From NCBI RefSeq assembly GCF_016916835.1, contig NZ_JAFFIX010000006.1, positions 248,001 through 312,000 on the forward strand: 64,000 bases of DNA, written 5' to 3'. This document shows, piece by piece, positions 44,299-52,346 of the stretch. The notes under the pieces are model-generated. The model made no database searches. It was given only the letters and a program-made list of their open reading frames with translations, and was not told the DNA's origin. The translations under genes were made by a program, and so were the position numbers. Origin of the DNA: Actinacidiphila bryophytorum (GTDB taxonomy: Bacteria; Actinomycetota; Actinomycetes; Streptomycetales; Streptomycetaceae). The first letter of the stretch is position 1. Each line of letters begins with the position of its first letter.

Positions 44299-44943
44299 TC
44301 AGGCCCCCTTGGCCGCGGTGCGGACCAGGACGAGGCCGCCGTTCGGACCCGGGATCGCGCCCTTGATGAGCAGCAGTCCCTTCTCCGCGTCAACGGCGTG
44401 GACGGTCAGGTTCTGAGTGGTGACCCGCTCGTTGCCCATACGGCCCGCCATGCGCATGCCCTTGAAGACACGCCCAGGGGTGGCGCAGCCGCCGATGGAA
44501 CCCGGCGAGCGGTGCTTGCGCTGGACGCCGTGGCCGGCGCCGAGGCCCTTGAAGTTGTGACGCTTCATGACACCGGCGAAGCCCTTGCCCTTGCTCTTGC
44601 CGGTCACGTCGACCTTGATACCGGCCTCGAACACCTCGGCGGTGATCTCCTGGCCGAGCGTGTACTCGGCCGCGTCGGCGGTACGCAGCTCCACCAGGTG
44701 GCGGCGGGGGGTGACGTCGGCCTTGGCGAAGTGGCCCTTGAGGGGCTTGTTCACCTTGCGCGGGTCGATCTCGCCGAAGGCGAGCTGGACCGACTCGTAG
44801 CCGTCGGCGTCATTCGTACGGACCTGGGTCACGACGTTGGGGCCGGCCTTGACCACGGTCACCGGGACGACACGGTTGTTCTCGTCCCAGACCTGGGTCA
44901 TGCCGAGCTTCTCGCCCAGGATGCCCTTGATCTGCTTGGTCAT
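44299..44943 (-). CDS. rplC: 50S ribosomal protein L3
   Basis: A 214-residue protein beginning [19 protein letters not shown] and containing [19 protein letters not shown], which extends toward the peptidyl transferase centre. [23 protein letters not shown] follows. It starts large-subunit assembly. It lies 13 bases after rpsJ. Confidence 0.99.
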   Translation of the reverse strand: MTKQIKGILGEKLGMTQVWDENNRVVPVTVVKAGPNVVTQVRTNDADGYESVQLAFGEIDPRKVNKPLKGHFAKADVTPRRHLVELRTADAAEYTLGQEITAEVFEAGIKVDVTGKSKGKGFAGVMKRHNFKGLGAGHGVQRKHRSPGSIGGCATPGRVFKGMRMAGRMGNERVTTQNLTVHAVDAEKGLLLIKGAIPGPNGGLVLVRTAAKGA

Positions 44944-44956
44944 CTTTCCGCGCCTC

Positions 44957-45265
44957 TCAGAGCTTGATCTCGATGTCGACGCCGGCCGGAAGGTCCAGGC
45001 GCATCAGCGAGTCAACGGTCTTGGGCGTCGGGTCGAGGATGTCGATCAGGCGCTTGTGCGTGCGCATCTCGAAGTGCTCGCGCGAGTCCTTGTACTTGTG
45101 CGGCGACTTGATGACGCAGTACACGTTCTTCTCAGTGGGCAGCGGCACCGGGCCCGCGACCTGCGCACCAGTACGCGTCACCGTCTCGACGATCTTCTTC
45201 GCCGAGGAGTCGATGACTTCGTGGTCGTAGGCCTTGAGCCGGATGCGGATCTTCTGTCCCGCCAT
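44957..45265 (-). CDS. rpsJ: 30S ribosomal protein S10
   Basis: A 102-residue protein ([56 protein letters not shown]). It is the first gene of the S10 operon and also the NusE antitermination factor. The ribosome binding site is GGAGTAGCC just before ATG 45265. The upstream leader is long and structured. Confidence 0.99.
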   Translation of the reverse strand: MAGQKIRIRLKAYDHEVIDSSAKKIVETVTRTGAQVAGPVPLPTEKNVYCVIKSPHKYKDSREHFEMRTHKRLIDILDPTPKTVDSLMRLDLPAGVDIEIKL

Positions 45266-45560
45266 GGCTACTCCGTAGTCCTTGTCTCTATTCAGCTCCG
45301 GCACCCGCTTGCTCCGACCCACGCGGTCGGGCGTGTCGCGCCCCTCGCCATGGTTTTCCGCATGCGGAATTCCCTGATCAGGGGGTTGCGTGGGAGAAAA
45401 CACCCACCGGGTGCCTGGCCGGAGCCGCACTGACGCTTCCCGGAAGATTCCCGTACGTCCGCCCCAGCGCTGCCCACCAGGGCAGTTGGGGCGACGAGTA
45501 CTGTGGGACTCGCTTCCGGTCCTCCCGACGGGAGGCGCGCAGCATCGGCGCTCGACCGAG
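45266..45560 (-). promoter_or_regulatory. Structured 5' leader of the S10 operon
   Basis: About 300 bases without a gene carry several nested inverted repeats on the rpsJ strand. They include CGCCCCA...TGGGGCG with inner CTGCCC/GGGCAG (45465-45497), the terminator-like CACCC-GGT-GGGTG followed by TTTTCT (stem at 45401-45413), CCCTGATCAGGG (45372-45383) and TTCCGCATGCGGAA (45356-45369). A hairpin CCTCCC-GTC-GGGAGG lies near 45521-45535. A weak promoter candidate (TTGGCG, CAGACT) lies upstream near 45570-45600. The layout suggests attenuation, but no known leader class is recognised. Confidence 0.5.
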
Positions 45561-45788
45561 CAACTTGAGTAGTCTGCCATACGGCCTGCGGCCCGCGCCA
45601 ATCGAGCCGGGTAGCTTACCCCTCCGTGGTGAGCGGCCAAACCTGCCCTCGGAGCGCGCCGGGGAGTACGCCCTGGCGCATTTTCACCCGGGAGAGGGAC
45701 ATGGCGGGCATTGCCGTCACATGCGGCGGAGCCGGACTGTCATAGAGGTGTCAGACCAGTACGAACCGTACGACGCAAGGACACCCTC
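45561..45788. other. Intergenic region between S10 leader and AhpD-like gene
   Basis: This stretch separates the divergently transcribed rpsJ leader and the AhpD-like gene and must hold their promoters. Small open frames here have no ribosome binding site or coding bias. I see nothing else distinct in it. Confidence 0.4.
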
Positions 45789-46262
45789 ATGAACGCCCGT
45801 CTGAACCTCCTCGACAACCCGATGGTCGCCACCTCCCTGAAGCACATCACCAGCGCGGGCCGCGGCCTCAAGGACTCCACCGTGCCGGCGGCCACCCAGG
45901 AGCTGGTACGGATCCGGGCCAGCCAGATCAACGGCTGCGGATTCTGCCTCGACATGCACACCAAGGACGCGGCCGCGGCCGGCGAGACCCCCGAGCGCCT
46001 CCACATGGTCGCCGCCTGGCGCGAGGCCACGGTCTTCACCGACGCCGAGCGCGCCGCCCTGGAGCTGGCCGAGCAGGGCACCCGCAACACCGACTCCTAC
46101 CCCGGCGTCACCGACGAGGCGTGGGAGAACGCGGCCAAGCACTACAACGAGGACGAGCTGGCCGCGCTCGTCGGGATGATCGCGGTGATCAACGCCTTCA
46201 ACCGCATGAACGTCATGGTCCGCCAGCCGGCAGGCGCCTACCAGCCCGGCATGTTCGGCTGA
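45789..46262 (+). CDS. Carboxymuconolactone decarboxylase / AhpD-like family protein
   Basis: A 157-residue helical protein from ATG 45789. The redox-type motif INGCGFCLDMHTKDA holds a CxxC pair with a following His, as in alkylhydroperoxidase AhpD proteins. ELVRIRASQ before it supplies the conserved Glu-Arg pattern. A later AALVGMIAVINAFNRMNV matches the family. It is likely a peroxide-reducing or thiol-linked enzyme; no ahpC partner is adjacent. Confidence 0.93.
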   Translation: MNARLNLLDNPMVATSLKHITSAGRGLKDSTVPAATQELVRIRASQINGCGFCLDMHTKDAAAAGETPERLHMVAAWREATVFTDAERAALELAEQGTRNTDSYPGVTDEAWENAAKHYNEDELAALVGMIAVINAFNRMNVMVRQPAGAYQPGMFG

Positions 46263-46377
46263 ACCCCTCCGGGGGAGGTTCCCCCTGGGGGGTGCCCCTG
46301 CGCCGGGGGGTGCCTCTTCGGCGGGGCCGAGCCACCAGGGGCGCGGGGTGGTTGCCCCCTTGCACAAGGGGAAGCGG

Positions 46378-46857
46378 TCAGGACGGGACGAAGCCGAGGT
46401 CGACGGGGGCCACGGGCGCGCCCGTGGCACGTACGGCCGCGAGCAGAGCGGGAAGCTGCGGGGGCCACAGCGCGTCCCGGGTGGCCGCCAGGTCCGCCGG
46501 AGGCCACCAGCGGCCCCGCTGGATGCGGTCCGCCGCGTGGGCGGCGGACACGTCCCCGGACAGGCCCCGGCGAGGCCCGTACGCCAGGAAGATGTGCTCG
46601 TACTGCCGCACGGGCACCCCGGCCCGTGTGAAGTCGTGCTCCCACCGGCACAGGACGGGACCCAGCGCGAGGTCGGTCCAGCCGGTCTCCTCCCGCAGCT
46701 CCCGCGCCGCCGCCTGCTCCGGGGTCTCGCCCTCGTCCATGCCGCCGCCCGGCATCGCCCAGTGGACGCCGACCTCCTCGTTGTCGTAGCGGAAGAGGAA
46801 GACCGCCCCTGCGGGGTCGAGGACGGCGACACGAGCCGCCTGCCGGGGTATGCGCAT
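46378..46857 (-). CDS. NUDIX hydrolase
   Basis: A 159-residue protein. The Nudix box is complete: GGGMDEGETPEQAAARELREETGW near residues 36-59, with the metal-binding REEXGU glutamates. Preceding strands carry RVAVLDPAGAVFLFRYDNEE. Trp-Trp in RWWPPADLA near 110 resembles nucleotide-handling subfamilies. The substrate is unknown. It faces the AhpD-like gene and diverges from the chloramphenicol-phosphotransferase-like gene. Confidence 0.93.
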   Translation of the reverse strand: MRIPRQAARVAVLDPAGAVFLFRYDNEEVGVHWAMPGGGMDEGETPEQAAARELREETGWTDLALGPVLCRWEHDFTRAGVPVRQYEHIFLAYGPRRGLSGDVSAAHAADRIQRGRWWPPADLAATRDALWPPQLPALLAAVRATGAPVAPVDLGFVPS

Positions 46858-46916
46858 GGCGCCAGCCTGCCATTAACCGCATGACCGCGTCGCCGCACAG
46901 GCCCTACGGTGGGCCG

Positions 46917-47450
46917 GTGACGCCTCAGGTGATCGTTCTCAACGGCGGGTCCAGCTCCGGGAAGTCCACGCTCGCACGCGCCCTGCAAGCGGCGCTGGCC
47001 GAGCCATGGCTGACCTTCGGGGTGGACGACTTCGTGGACGCGCTGCCCGCGTCCCTCATGGAGTCGGCCGAAGGCATCTCCTTCGCACCCGACGGCGGCG
47101 TCTCCGTCGGCCCCGCTTTCAGCGCGCTGGACGCGGCCTGGGTCGCCGGCATCGCCGCCACCGCCCGTGCGGGCGCGCACGTCATCGTGGACGAGGTCTT
47201 CCTGGGCGGCGCGCACTCCCAGGCCCGCTGGGTCCGCGCCCTCGGCGACCTCCCCACCCTCTGGGTCGCCGTCCACTGCGCCCCCGCCACCGCCGCGGCC
47301 CGCGAAGCCGCCCGCGGCGACCGCACCCCCGGTATGGCGGCCCTCCAGTCCACCCGGGTCCACCAGGGCGTCACGTACGACCTGTCGGTCGACACCACCC
47401 ACGCCGACCCGTCGACCCTGGCCCGCACGATCGCCGCCGCCGCAGCATGA
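46917..47450 (+). CDS. Chloramphenicol phosphotransferase-like kinase
   Basis: A 177-residue P-loop protein from GTG 46917; ATG 46881 would add twelve residues but lacks a site. It opens TPQVIVLNGGSSSGKSTLAR with the Walker A motif, followed by FGVDDFVDALP whose Asp corresponds to the catalytic base of the Streptomyces venezuelae enzyme. Later segments include VIVDEVFLGG and a C-terminal VHQGVTYDLSVDT. Length equals the reference CPT (about 178). Many CPT homologues act on other substrates, so drug resistance is not assured. The next gene overlaps by 4 bases. Confidence 0.85.
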   Translation: MTPQVIVLNGGSSSGKSTLARALQAALAEPWLTFGVDDFVDALPASLMESAEGISFAPDGGVSVGPAFSALDAAWVAGIAATARAGAHVIVDEVFLGGAHSQARWVRALGDLPTLWVAVHCAPATAAAREAARGDRTPGMAALQSTRVHQGVTYDLSVDTTHADPSTLARTIAAAAA

Positions 47451-47833
47451 GCCGTAGGGAGCGGAAGGCCCGCCGTCTGCTCGTCGGCGACGACACCTAC
47501 CTGTGGTCGGTCGGCCACACCCACCGCCTGCCGGAGGGCGGCGGCTACGAGGACTGCACCGAGTCCGTCACCCTGCGCCGGTACGGCGCCCGCGGCCGCC
47601 TGCACATCGCCTTCGCGTCCGCCCCCGGCCACTACGTCCCCGACGGCATCCTCGAATCCGGCGCCGTCGGGACCGACGAAGGCTTCCTCAACCTCTACGA
47701 GCCAGGCACCGCCCGCGCCCTCCTCGACACGGCCCTCGCCCATGGCTGGGACCCCGACGACCCCACGACCACCGCCCTGGACGGCTGGACCCTCTTCCCA
47801 GCCGTCCACACCCACCGCACGGCCGAAAGCTGA
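47447..47833 (+). CDS. Hypothetical protein coupled to the CPT-like kinase
   Basis: A 128-residue protein whose ATG overlaps the previous stop (ATGA). It begins with a basic stretch (SRRERKARRLLVGDDTYLWSVG) and then predicted strands with RYGARGRLHIAFASAPGHYVPDG and a C-terminal helix GTARALLDTALAHGWDPD. I do not recognise a named domain. The tight coupling suggests a function linked to the kinase. Confidence 0.8.
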   Translation: MSRRERKARRLLVGDDTYLWSVGHTHRLPEGGGYEDCTESVTLRRYGARGRLHIAFASAPGHYVPDGILESGAVGTDEGFLNLYEPGTARALLDTALAHGWDPDDPTTTALDGWTLFPAVHTHRTAES

Positions 47834-47958
47834 ACCCTCGCCACCCCGCCGTGCTGCAGCGCAGTCCTCTTCGGTCCGCGCCGGACCACCTGCCGGCGGC
47901 GGGCTGGTGCGGGGCGTGGCTGCGGGGCGGGGGCGCGGGGCGGGCCTAGCCTGGTGGG

Positions 47959-48309
47959 GTGATCAATGGTGCGCACGTCATCATCCAGAGCCGCAACGCG
48001 GAAGCGGACCGCGCCTTCTTCCGGGACGTGCTGGGGTACGCCCATGTCGATGCGGGCGGTGGCTGGCCGATCTTCAAGCTGCCACCGGCCGAGGCCGCGG
48101 TGCACCCGACGGACGGCCCGGCGGCGCACGAGCTGTACCTGATGTGCGACGACGTCGAGGCGACGGTGGCGGACCTGACCGCGAAGGGCGTCGACTTCAC
48201 CAAGCCGCTCACCGACGCGCGCTGGGGCCGGGTGACCGGTTTCCGCCTGCCCGGCGGCGCCGAGGTGGGCCTGTACGAGCCCCGCCACGAGCGCGCCACC
48301 AAGCTGTGA
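47959..48309 (+). CDS. VOC family (glyoxalase-like) protein
   Basis: A 116-residue protein from GTG 47959. The vicinal-oxygen-chelate fold is indicated by the paired beta-alpha-beta modules: HVIIQSRNAEADRAFFRDVLGY in the first half and ELYLMCDDVEATVADLTAKGVDF with VTGFRLPGGAEVGLYEPRH in the second. It could be a small-molecule binding or resistance protein. The metal ligands are only partly obvious. Confidence 0.9.
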   Translation: MINGAHVIIQSRNAEADRAFFRDVLGYAHVDAGGGWPIFKLPPAEAAVHPTDGPAAHELYLMCDDVEATVADLTAKGVDFTKPLTDARWGRVTGFRLPGGAEVGLYEPRHERATKL

Positions 48310-48342
48310 CCCCGCCCTCCCCCGGAGCACTGAGGGGGCGTC

Positions 48343-48918
48343 TCAGCGACTGAGGGCGGTGGGGGTGAGGTCGAGGGGGAAGGGGACCGGGGTGGTCAGG
48401 TGGTCGCGGTGGACGCCGGTCGCCACGTAGTCGCGGGTGGTGTCGTCCAGCTCGTACGTGTGGATGACCGGCAGGCCCTGCTCGTCCTCGATACGCCACA
48501 GGTGGCGGATGCCGGCCTCGGCGTAAAGGCGGGGCTTGTAGCGGCGGTCCCTGTCCTGCGACTCGGCTGACACGACCTCGACCACCAGCGCCACGTCCCC
48601 GGGGAGGAAGCTCGTCCGCTCCGGGTCGTACGGCACGGACGCCGCGATCACGTCGGGCTCGGGGCGGGTACGGCGGCCGAGCGTGACGGTCATCTGCGCC
48701 TCGACCGTCCACCCCTCGGGGGCCACCGCTTCCAGTGCCGCGGTGAGCCTGCGGATGACCCGATCGTGCCAGCTGCTCCGCGGGGTGAGGGTGAAGGTCA
48801 GCGCTCCGTCGAGCAGTTCGACGTGCCGCGGCGCGTCCGGGGGAAGCACATCGAGGTCGGCCGCTTCCCAACCGCCGGCCCGCGGCGGGTCCATCCACTG
48901 CGGCACGGCGCTGCTCAC
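48343..48918 (-). CDS. Uma2 family endonuclease-like protein (first copy)
   Basis: A 191-residue protein from GTG 48918 with ribosome binding site GGGGGAG. The PD-(D/E)XK-type Uma2 (DUF820) core is visible: HVELLDGALTFTLTPRSSWHDRV, RPEPDVIAAS (acidic ligand), ALVVEVVSAESQDRDRRYKPRLYAEAGIRHLW with the E-x-x-S and K of the putative active site. These are abundant in Streptomyces; substrates are unknown. A second family member occurs at 52343. Confidence 0.9.
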   Translation of the reverse strand: MSSAVPQWMDPPRAGGWEAADLDVLPPDAPRHVELLDGALTFTLTPRSSWHDRVIRRLTAALEAVAPEGWTVEAQMTVTLGRRTRPEPDVIAASVPYDPERTSFLPGDVALVVEVVSAESQDRDRRYKPRLYAEAGIRHLWRIEDEQGLPVIHTYELDDTTRDYVATGVHRDHLTTPVPFPLDLTPTALSR

Positions 48919-49233
48919 CTCTCCCCCAACTCGGTCGACGCCAGGATGCCACCACCCGCTGGCCGCGGGGGCTAAGGAGGGTGCCCTTGCGCAGGGCGGT
49001 GCTCTTTAGGGGCGCGGGGAACTGCGCGGCCAGCCCGCCACCGGGCGCGGGGGTTGTCACCGGACCGAAGGGGCAATTCCTGTCGAAGACGGACCACCGG
49101 CCGGTGGGGGCTGGTCGCGCAGTTCCCCGCGCCCCTGTGTGCTCGACCCGCCGCACAGGCGCCCTGCGGGCGTCAGCCGCACATCAGACGCAGCCCGCAC
49201 CCCGCAGGGCGGGGGGTACCCCCGGAGGGTAAT
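48919..49233. repeat. 315-bp divergent gap with a facing repeat pair and a CsoR-like box
   Basis: An inverted repeat core lies at 49008-49027 and a direct one at 49117-49136. No gene is present between the Uma2 gene and the secreted protein gene. The CsoR-like box at 49217-49231 lies at the right edge. Confidence 0.8.
49217..49231. promoter_or_regulatory. CsoR-type operator
   Basis: TACCCCCGGAGGGTA is a 15-bp inverted repeat (TACCC, five bases, GGGTA), the arrangement described for copper-sensing CsoR repressors. It overlaps the ribosome binding site GGAGGG of the next gene, which encodes a Met/His-rich secreted protein, and lies within a larger GGGGGTACCCCC palindrome. Confidence 0.55.
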
Positions 49234-49614
49234 GTGCGGGGGGTGGAGTGGAAGTGGGCGCGGGTTGTGGCCGCGTGTGCCGTGGTGTGGGGGTTGTTCC
49301 TCATGCATGGCGCCCCTGCGAGCGCCGCGGAGGGTTGTCACGGCGGGCCGATGCCCGCCATGTCGGCCGCGATGACGCACCACTCCCCCGTGACGGCGGG
49401 GCACGGCGCCGCCGTGGACGATCCCGGGGCGCCCGGGGAGACCTGTGTGGCGACGGCGCCGCACGAGCGGGTGCAGTTGCCGGTGCCGGGCCTGGTGGCC
49501 GTCGTCGCACTGCTCGTGACGGCCGCATGCGCGCAAGCGCGTCAAAGGCGGCGCGGCCCGCCGCCAAGAAGCGGCCGGCCGCTTCTGCTCCAGGTGTGCA
49601 TCGCACGGACGTGA
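49234..49614 (+). CDS. Secreted or membrane Met/His-rich protein, possibly DUF6153-like
   Basis: A 126-residue protein from GTG 49234, chosen because GGAGGGTAAT directly precedes it. An N-terminal hydrophobic segment ends in GAPASAAE. It is followed by a Met/His-rich stretch (CHGGPMPAMSAAMTHHSPVTAGHG), a second hydrophobic segment near 85-100 and a basic tail. Such Met/His clusters often bind copper or other metals. The CsoR-like box and the next gene support a metal-related role. The family call is tentative. Confidence 0.72.
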   Translation: MRGVEWKWARVVAACAVVWGLFLMHGAPASAAEGCHGGPMPAMSAAMTHHSPVTAGHGAAVDDPGAPGETCVATAPHERVQLPVPGLVAVVALLVTAACAQARQRRRGPPPRSGRPLLLQVCIART

Positions 49615-49665
49615 CGGACACGGCACCCCCGTGTCCTGTCCGCACGTCCGAAAGTCGAGTACCCC

Positions 49666-50514
49666 ATGTCCAAGAACATCCGCTTCGCCCTGCTCGCCGC
49701 CGCGACCCTGGCGGTCACGCTGACCGCCTGCGGCCACAGCAGCACCCACTCCATGCCCGGCATGGACCACACCGCTACCGCCATGCCCGGCATGGACCAC
49801 AACATGGCCCCCGGCACGGGCCTGTCCGCCGCGGAGGACGGCTACCGCCTCACCGCCGAGGCCGCCACCCTGCCTGCCGCCAGGCAGACCCCGTACCGTT
49901 TCACGATCACCGGCCAGAACGGCACCCCGGTCACCGACTTCACCGTCGAGCAGACCAAGCGCATGCACTTCTACGCCATCCGCTCCGACCTCACCGGCTT
50001 CCAGCACCTCCACCCGACCATGGCCGCCGACGGCACCTGGACCGCCGACCTGGCGTCCCTCACCCCCGGCGCATGGCGCATGTTCGCCTCCTTCACCCCG
50101 GTCAGCGGCAAGGACGTCGTCCTCTCGCTCCCGGTCACCGTGCCCGGCACGGCGGCGAAGATGCCGCTGCCCGCACCCGCGAGCAGCACGGAGGTCGACG
50201 GTTACGCCGTCACCGTCACGGGTGACCCCATGGCGGGCATGACCGGCCCGCTGAACGTCACGGTGACCAGGGCCGGAAAGCCGGTCACCGACCTCCAGCC
50301 GTACCTGGGCACGTACGCCCACCTCACGGCCTTCCACGAGGGCGACGCCGCCTTCGCCCACCTCCACCCGGTCACCGAGGCGACCGGCACCCGCGGCGGG
50401 CCGGACCTCGCCTTCCACGCCGACCTGCCCACGTCCGGCAACTGGCGGCTCTTCCTCCAGTTCCAGACGGACGGCACGCTCCACACCGCCGCGGTGACCC
50501 TGCCGGTGGCGTGA
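49666..50514 (+). CDS. Met/His-rich lipoprotein, probable metal-associated
   Basis: A 282-residue lipoprotein with lipobox LTAC (Cys near residue 22). The N-terminus of the mature protein has the repeated HSMPGMDH / AMPGMDHNM motif, a clear metal-binding signature. Two similar halves follow (about 55-160 and 170-280), each containing a HLHP motif (FQHLHPTM and FAHLHPVT) and beta-rich sequence. It is 51 bases downstream of the Met/His-rich secreted protein and probably in the same copper-responsive unit. Confidence 0.82.
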   Translation: MSKNIRFALLAAATLAVTLTACGHSSTHSMPGMDHTATAMPGMDHNMAPGTGLSAAEDGYRLTAEAATLPAARQTPYRFTITGQNGTPVTDFTVEQTKRMHFYAIRSDLTGFQHLHPTMAADGTWTADLASLTPGAWRMFASFTPVSGKDVVLSLPVTVPGTAAKMPLPAPASSTEVDGYAVTVTGDPMAGMTGPLNVTVTRAGKPVTDLQPYLGTYAHLTAFHEGDAAFAHLHPVTEATGTRGGPDLAFHADLPTSGNWRLFLQFQTDGTLHTAAVTLPVA

Positions 50515-50520
50515 GCACGG

Positions 50521-50550
50521 CGGGGCGCCGCCCGGGTGGGCGGCGCCCCG
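50521..50550. terminator. Bidirectional terminator between lipoprotein and DUF397 gene
   Basis: A 13-bp perfect stem (CGGGGCGCCGCCC at 50521-50533 with GGGCGGCGCCCCG at 50538-50550) and GGGT loop lies between convergent genes. Confidence 0.88.
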
Positions 50551-50561
50551 CATCCCGTCGC

Positions 50562-50828
50562 TCAGACCTCGCGGGTCGCCGCGTACGCCAGGAACGAGGC
50601 CCATGCCTCGGGCGTGAAGGAGAAGCGGGGACCCTGCGGGTCCTTGGAGTCCCGGACGAGTATCGCGTCAGAGGACGCGGCGACCTCGACGCAGTCGTTG
50701 TTGTCGCTGCCGCTGTAGCTGCTCTTGACCCACGCAACCTCTACGCAGTCCGGGCCGTCGTTGCTGCTGTAGCTGCTCTTCGTCCAGGCCAGCCTGGGAC
50801 CGGCTCCGGCAGAGGGCTTGAGGGTCAT
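50562..50828 (-). CDS. DUF397 domain-containing protein with duplicated motif
   Basis: An 88-residue protein. The DUF397 motif WxKSSYSxxxxxxCVEVA appears twice: WTKSSYSSNDGPDCVEV near residue 15 and WVKSSYSGSDNNDCVEVA near 33. The usual C-terminal VRDSKDPQGPRFSFTPEAWASFL follows. Its start overlaps the XRE gene stop by 4 bases. DUF397 proteins pair with XRE/DUF5753 regulators throughout Streptomyces. Confidence 0.95.
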   Translation of the reverse strand: MTLKPSAGAGPRLAWTKSSYSSNDGPDCVEVAWVKSSYSGSDNNDCVEVAASSDAILVRDSKDPQGPRFSFTPEAWASFLAYAATREV

Positions 50829-51697
50829 ATCTCTCCCCGCACTTTTTTGATGAAGGCCAGCGACTCCCGTGGCGTGAGAGCCTGCGATCGGATGATCCCA
50901 TACCTCAACTCAAGGATCTGGACCTCTCGCGGCTCGGAAATCAGGCGGCTGGTGAGCTGAGCTTCCGAGTAGCCGACCGTCGAGCCGTCGCCGAGTTTCA
51001 AGACGCGCAGCTCACCGCCCATTCCAGCGTGGTCCTCGCGGTCCGTCGGCATCACCTGGATCTCGACATGTCGTAACTTGCCGATTTCCAGGAGGTGGTC
51101 GAGCTGGCGTCGCAGCACGTCCTTGCCACCGAGCGGCCGACGTAGCGTCACCTCCTCCAGGACGAACGCCAGCGTCGGCGTGGGCTGCCGCTGGAAGACC
51201 ATCTGGCGCGCGATGCGGCCTTCGACCTGCCGGTCGATCTGGTCCTCCGTGTACGTCGGCCTGCGCATGCCGAACAGCGACCGCGCGTAGTCCTCCGTCT
51301 GCAGGAGGCCGTGCATGTTGTGGTTGCTGTAGGCACCCAGCTCCACAGCCTCGGCTTCCAGCTTCGTCAGGTCGCGGACCTTCTTCGGGTACCGCGCCTC
51401 CGCGACGTCCGGCTTCATGGCCGCGAGGCGGCCACCCGCCTCCAGGACGCGGTCCGCGTTGTCGAGGAACGCGGGCTTGGGGACGCGTACGCCCCGCTCC
51501 ACCTTGGAGACCATTTCCTCGCCGTAACCGATGGCGGAGCCGAACTCCGCCTGGGTGAGGCCCGCGGCCTCGCGCCATGCCTTGATCTGGCGGCCGACCG
51601 TCTTCATGACGCTGGTGGAGTCGTCCTCCAGGCCGGAATCCCAGTCAGGACCGTCCGCGCCGTCCGTCGTGTAGTTCCTGCCCTCGCCTATCGTCAT
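50825..51697 (-). CDS. XRE family regulator with DUF5753 domain
   Basis: A 290-residue protein. The HTH domain (about residues 35-90) has REAAGLTQAEFGSAIGYGEEMVSKVERG. The rest matches the DUF5753 sensor region: LEAEAVELGAYSNHNMHGLLQTEDYAR, FVLEEVTLRRPLGG and VQILELRYGIIRSQALTPRESLAFI. It most likely autoregulates from the palindrome at 51721-51735. The partner DUF397 gene overlaps its 3' end. Confidence 0.95.
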   Translation of the reverse strand: MTIGEGRNYTTDGADGPDWDSGLEDDSTSVMKTVGRQIKAWREAAGLTQAEFGSAIGYGEEMVSKVERGVRVPKPAFLDNADRVLEAGGRLAAMKPDVAEARYPKKVRDLTKLEAEAVELGAYSNHNMHGLLQTEDYARSLFGMRRPTYTEDQIDRQVEGRIARQMVFQRQPTPTLAFVLEEVTLRRPLGGKDVLRRQLDHLLEIGKLRHVEIQVMPTDREDHAGMGGELRVLKLGDGSTVGYSEAQLTSRLISEPREVQILELRYGIIRSQALTPRESLAFIKKVRGEI

Positions 51698-51720
51698 CGC
51701 GGCTCCCGCGTGGTAGTTCT

Positions 51721-51735
51721 GTGCGTACTACGCAC
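51721..51735. promoter_or_regulatory. 15-bp palindrome upstream of the XRE regulator
   Basis: GTGCGTACTACGCAC has perfect 7-bp arms around a single base. It lies 23 bases before the regulator start and overlaps the predicted start of transcription. The promoter candidate on the minus strand is CTGACG, 18 bases, TACGGT. Confidence 0.65.
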
Positions 51736-51917
51736 CGTAGACGCGGACATATGCGTACGTCAGGGAAACGCGTAATCTGTCACCCCACCCGGCGCGGGAG
51801 GTGACCCGTACAGACCCGTACAGGCGGGCGCGGGGGCGGCGGGGCAGCCGGACAACCGGCGGCAGGGCGGCCTGTGGTGCTGGTCACAGACGTGGCGGCG
51901 CGGCCACTCTCAGTCAG

Positions 51918-52346
51918 GTGAGCCAAGACATCCGTACCCATGAAGTCCCCGCGGACACGCGGAAGTTCAGCATGCTGCTGCCCAGTACCCGGAAGGGCGC
52001 CCAGCGGGCGCGGCGGGTGGCCGTCGCGCAGCTCGTGCGGTGGCGGCTGCCGTACGAGACGGCGGAGCACGTCGTCGCGGAGCTGGCCGCGAACGCGGCG
52101 CTGCACGGGCGGCTGCCCGGCCGGGATTTCCGGCTGGCGCTGTCGGCGACCGGGACGCGGCTGCGGATCGAGGTCACCGACGCGCGGGCGGAGCGACTGC
52201 CGATCGTTCCGCGACCGGTGGACGGAGACGCCGAGTCCGGCCGCGGCCTGCTCCTGGTCACGACCCTGGCCGACAGCTGGGGCGTGACGTCGGGGCCTTT
52301 CCCGGCGAAGACGGTATGGGCCGAGGTCGAACTGACCGGCCCGTGA
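51918..52346 (+). CDS. ATP-binding protein, anti-sigma factor (RsbW) type
   Basis: A 142-residue protein from GTG 51918. The GHKL ATP-binding fold is seen in VVAELAANAALHG (N-box with the Asn), IEVTDARAERLP (G1-like) and GRGLLLVTTLADSWGV (G2-like). The N-terminal helix SMLLPSTRKGAQRARRVA matches Streptomyces RsbW-like proteins. They often accompany XRE/DUF397 pairs. It is divergently transcribed from the XRE gene and overlaps the next gene by 4 bases. Confidence 0.88.
   Translation: MSQDIRTHEVPADTRKFSMLLPSTRKGAQRARRVAVAQLVRWRLPYETAEHVVAELAANAALHGRLPGRDFRLALSATGTRLRIEVTDARAERLPIVPRPVDGDAESGRGLLLVTTLADSWGVTSGPFPAKTVWAEVELTGP

Noticed and set aside
45356..45369. TTCCGCATGCGGAA as a known repressor site
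   Set aside because: It is a perfect palindrome, but I cannot tie it to any named regulator, so it is reported only as part of the leader.
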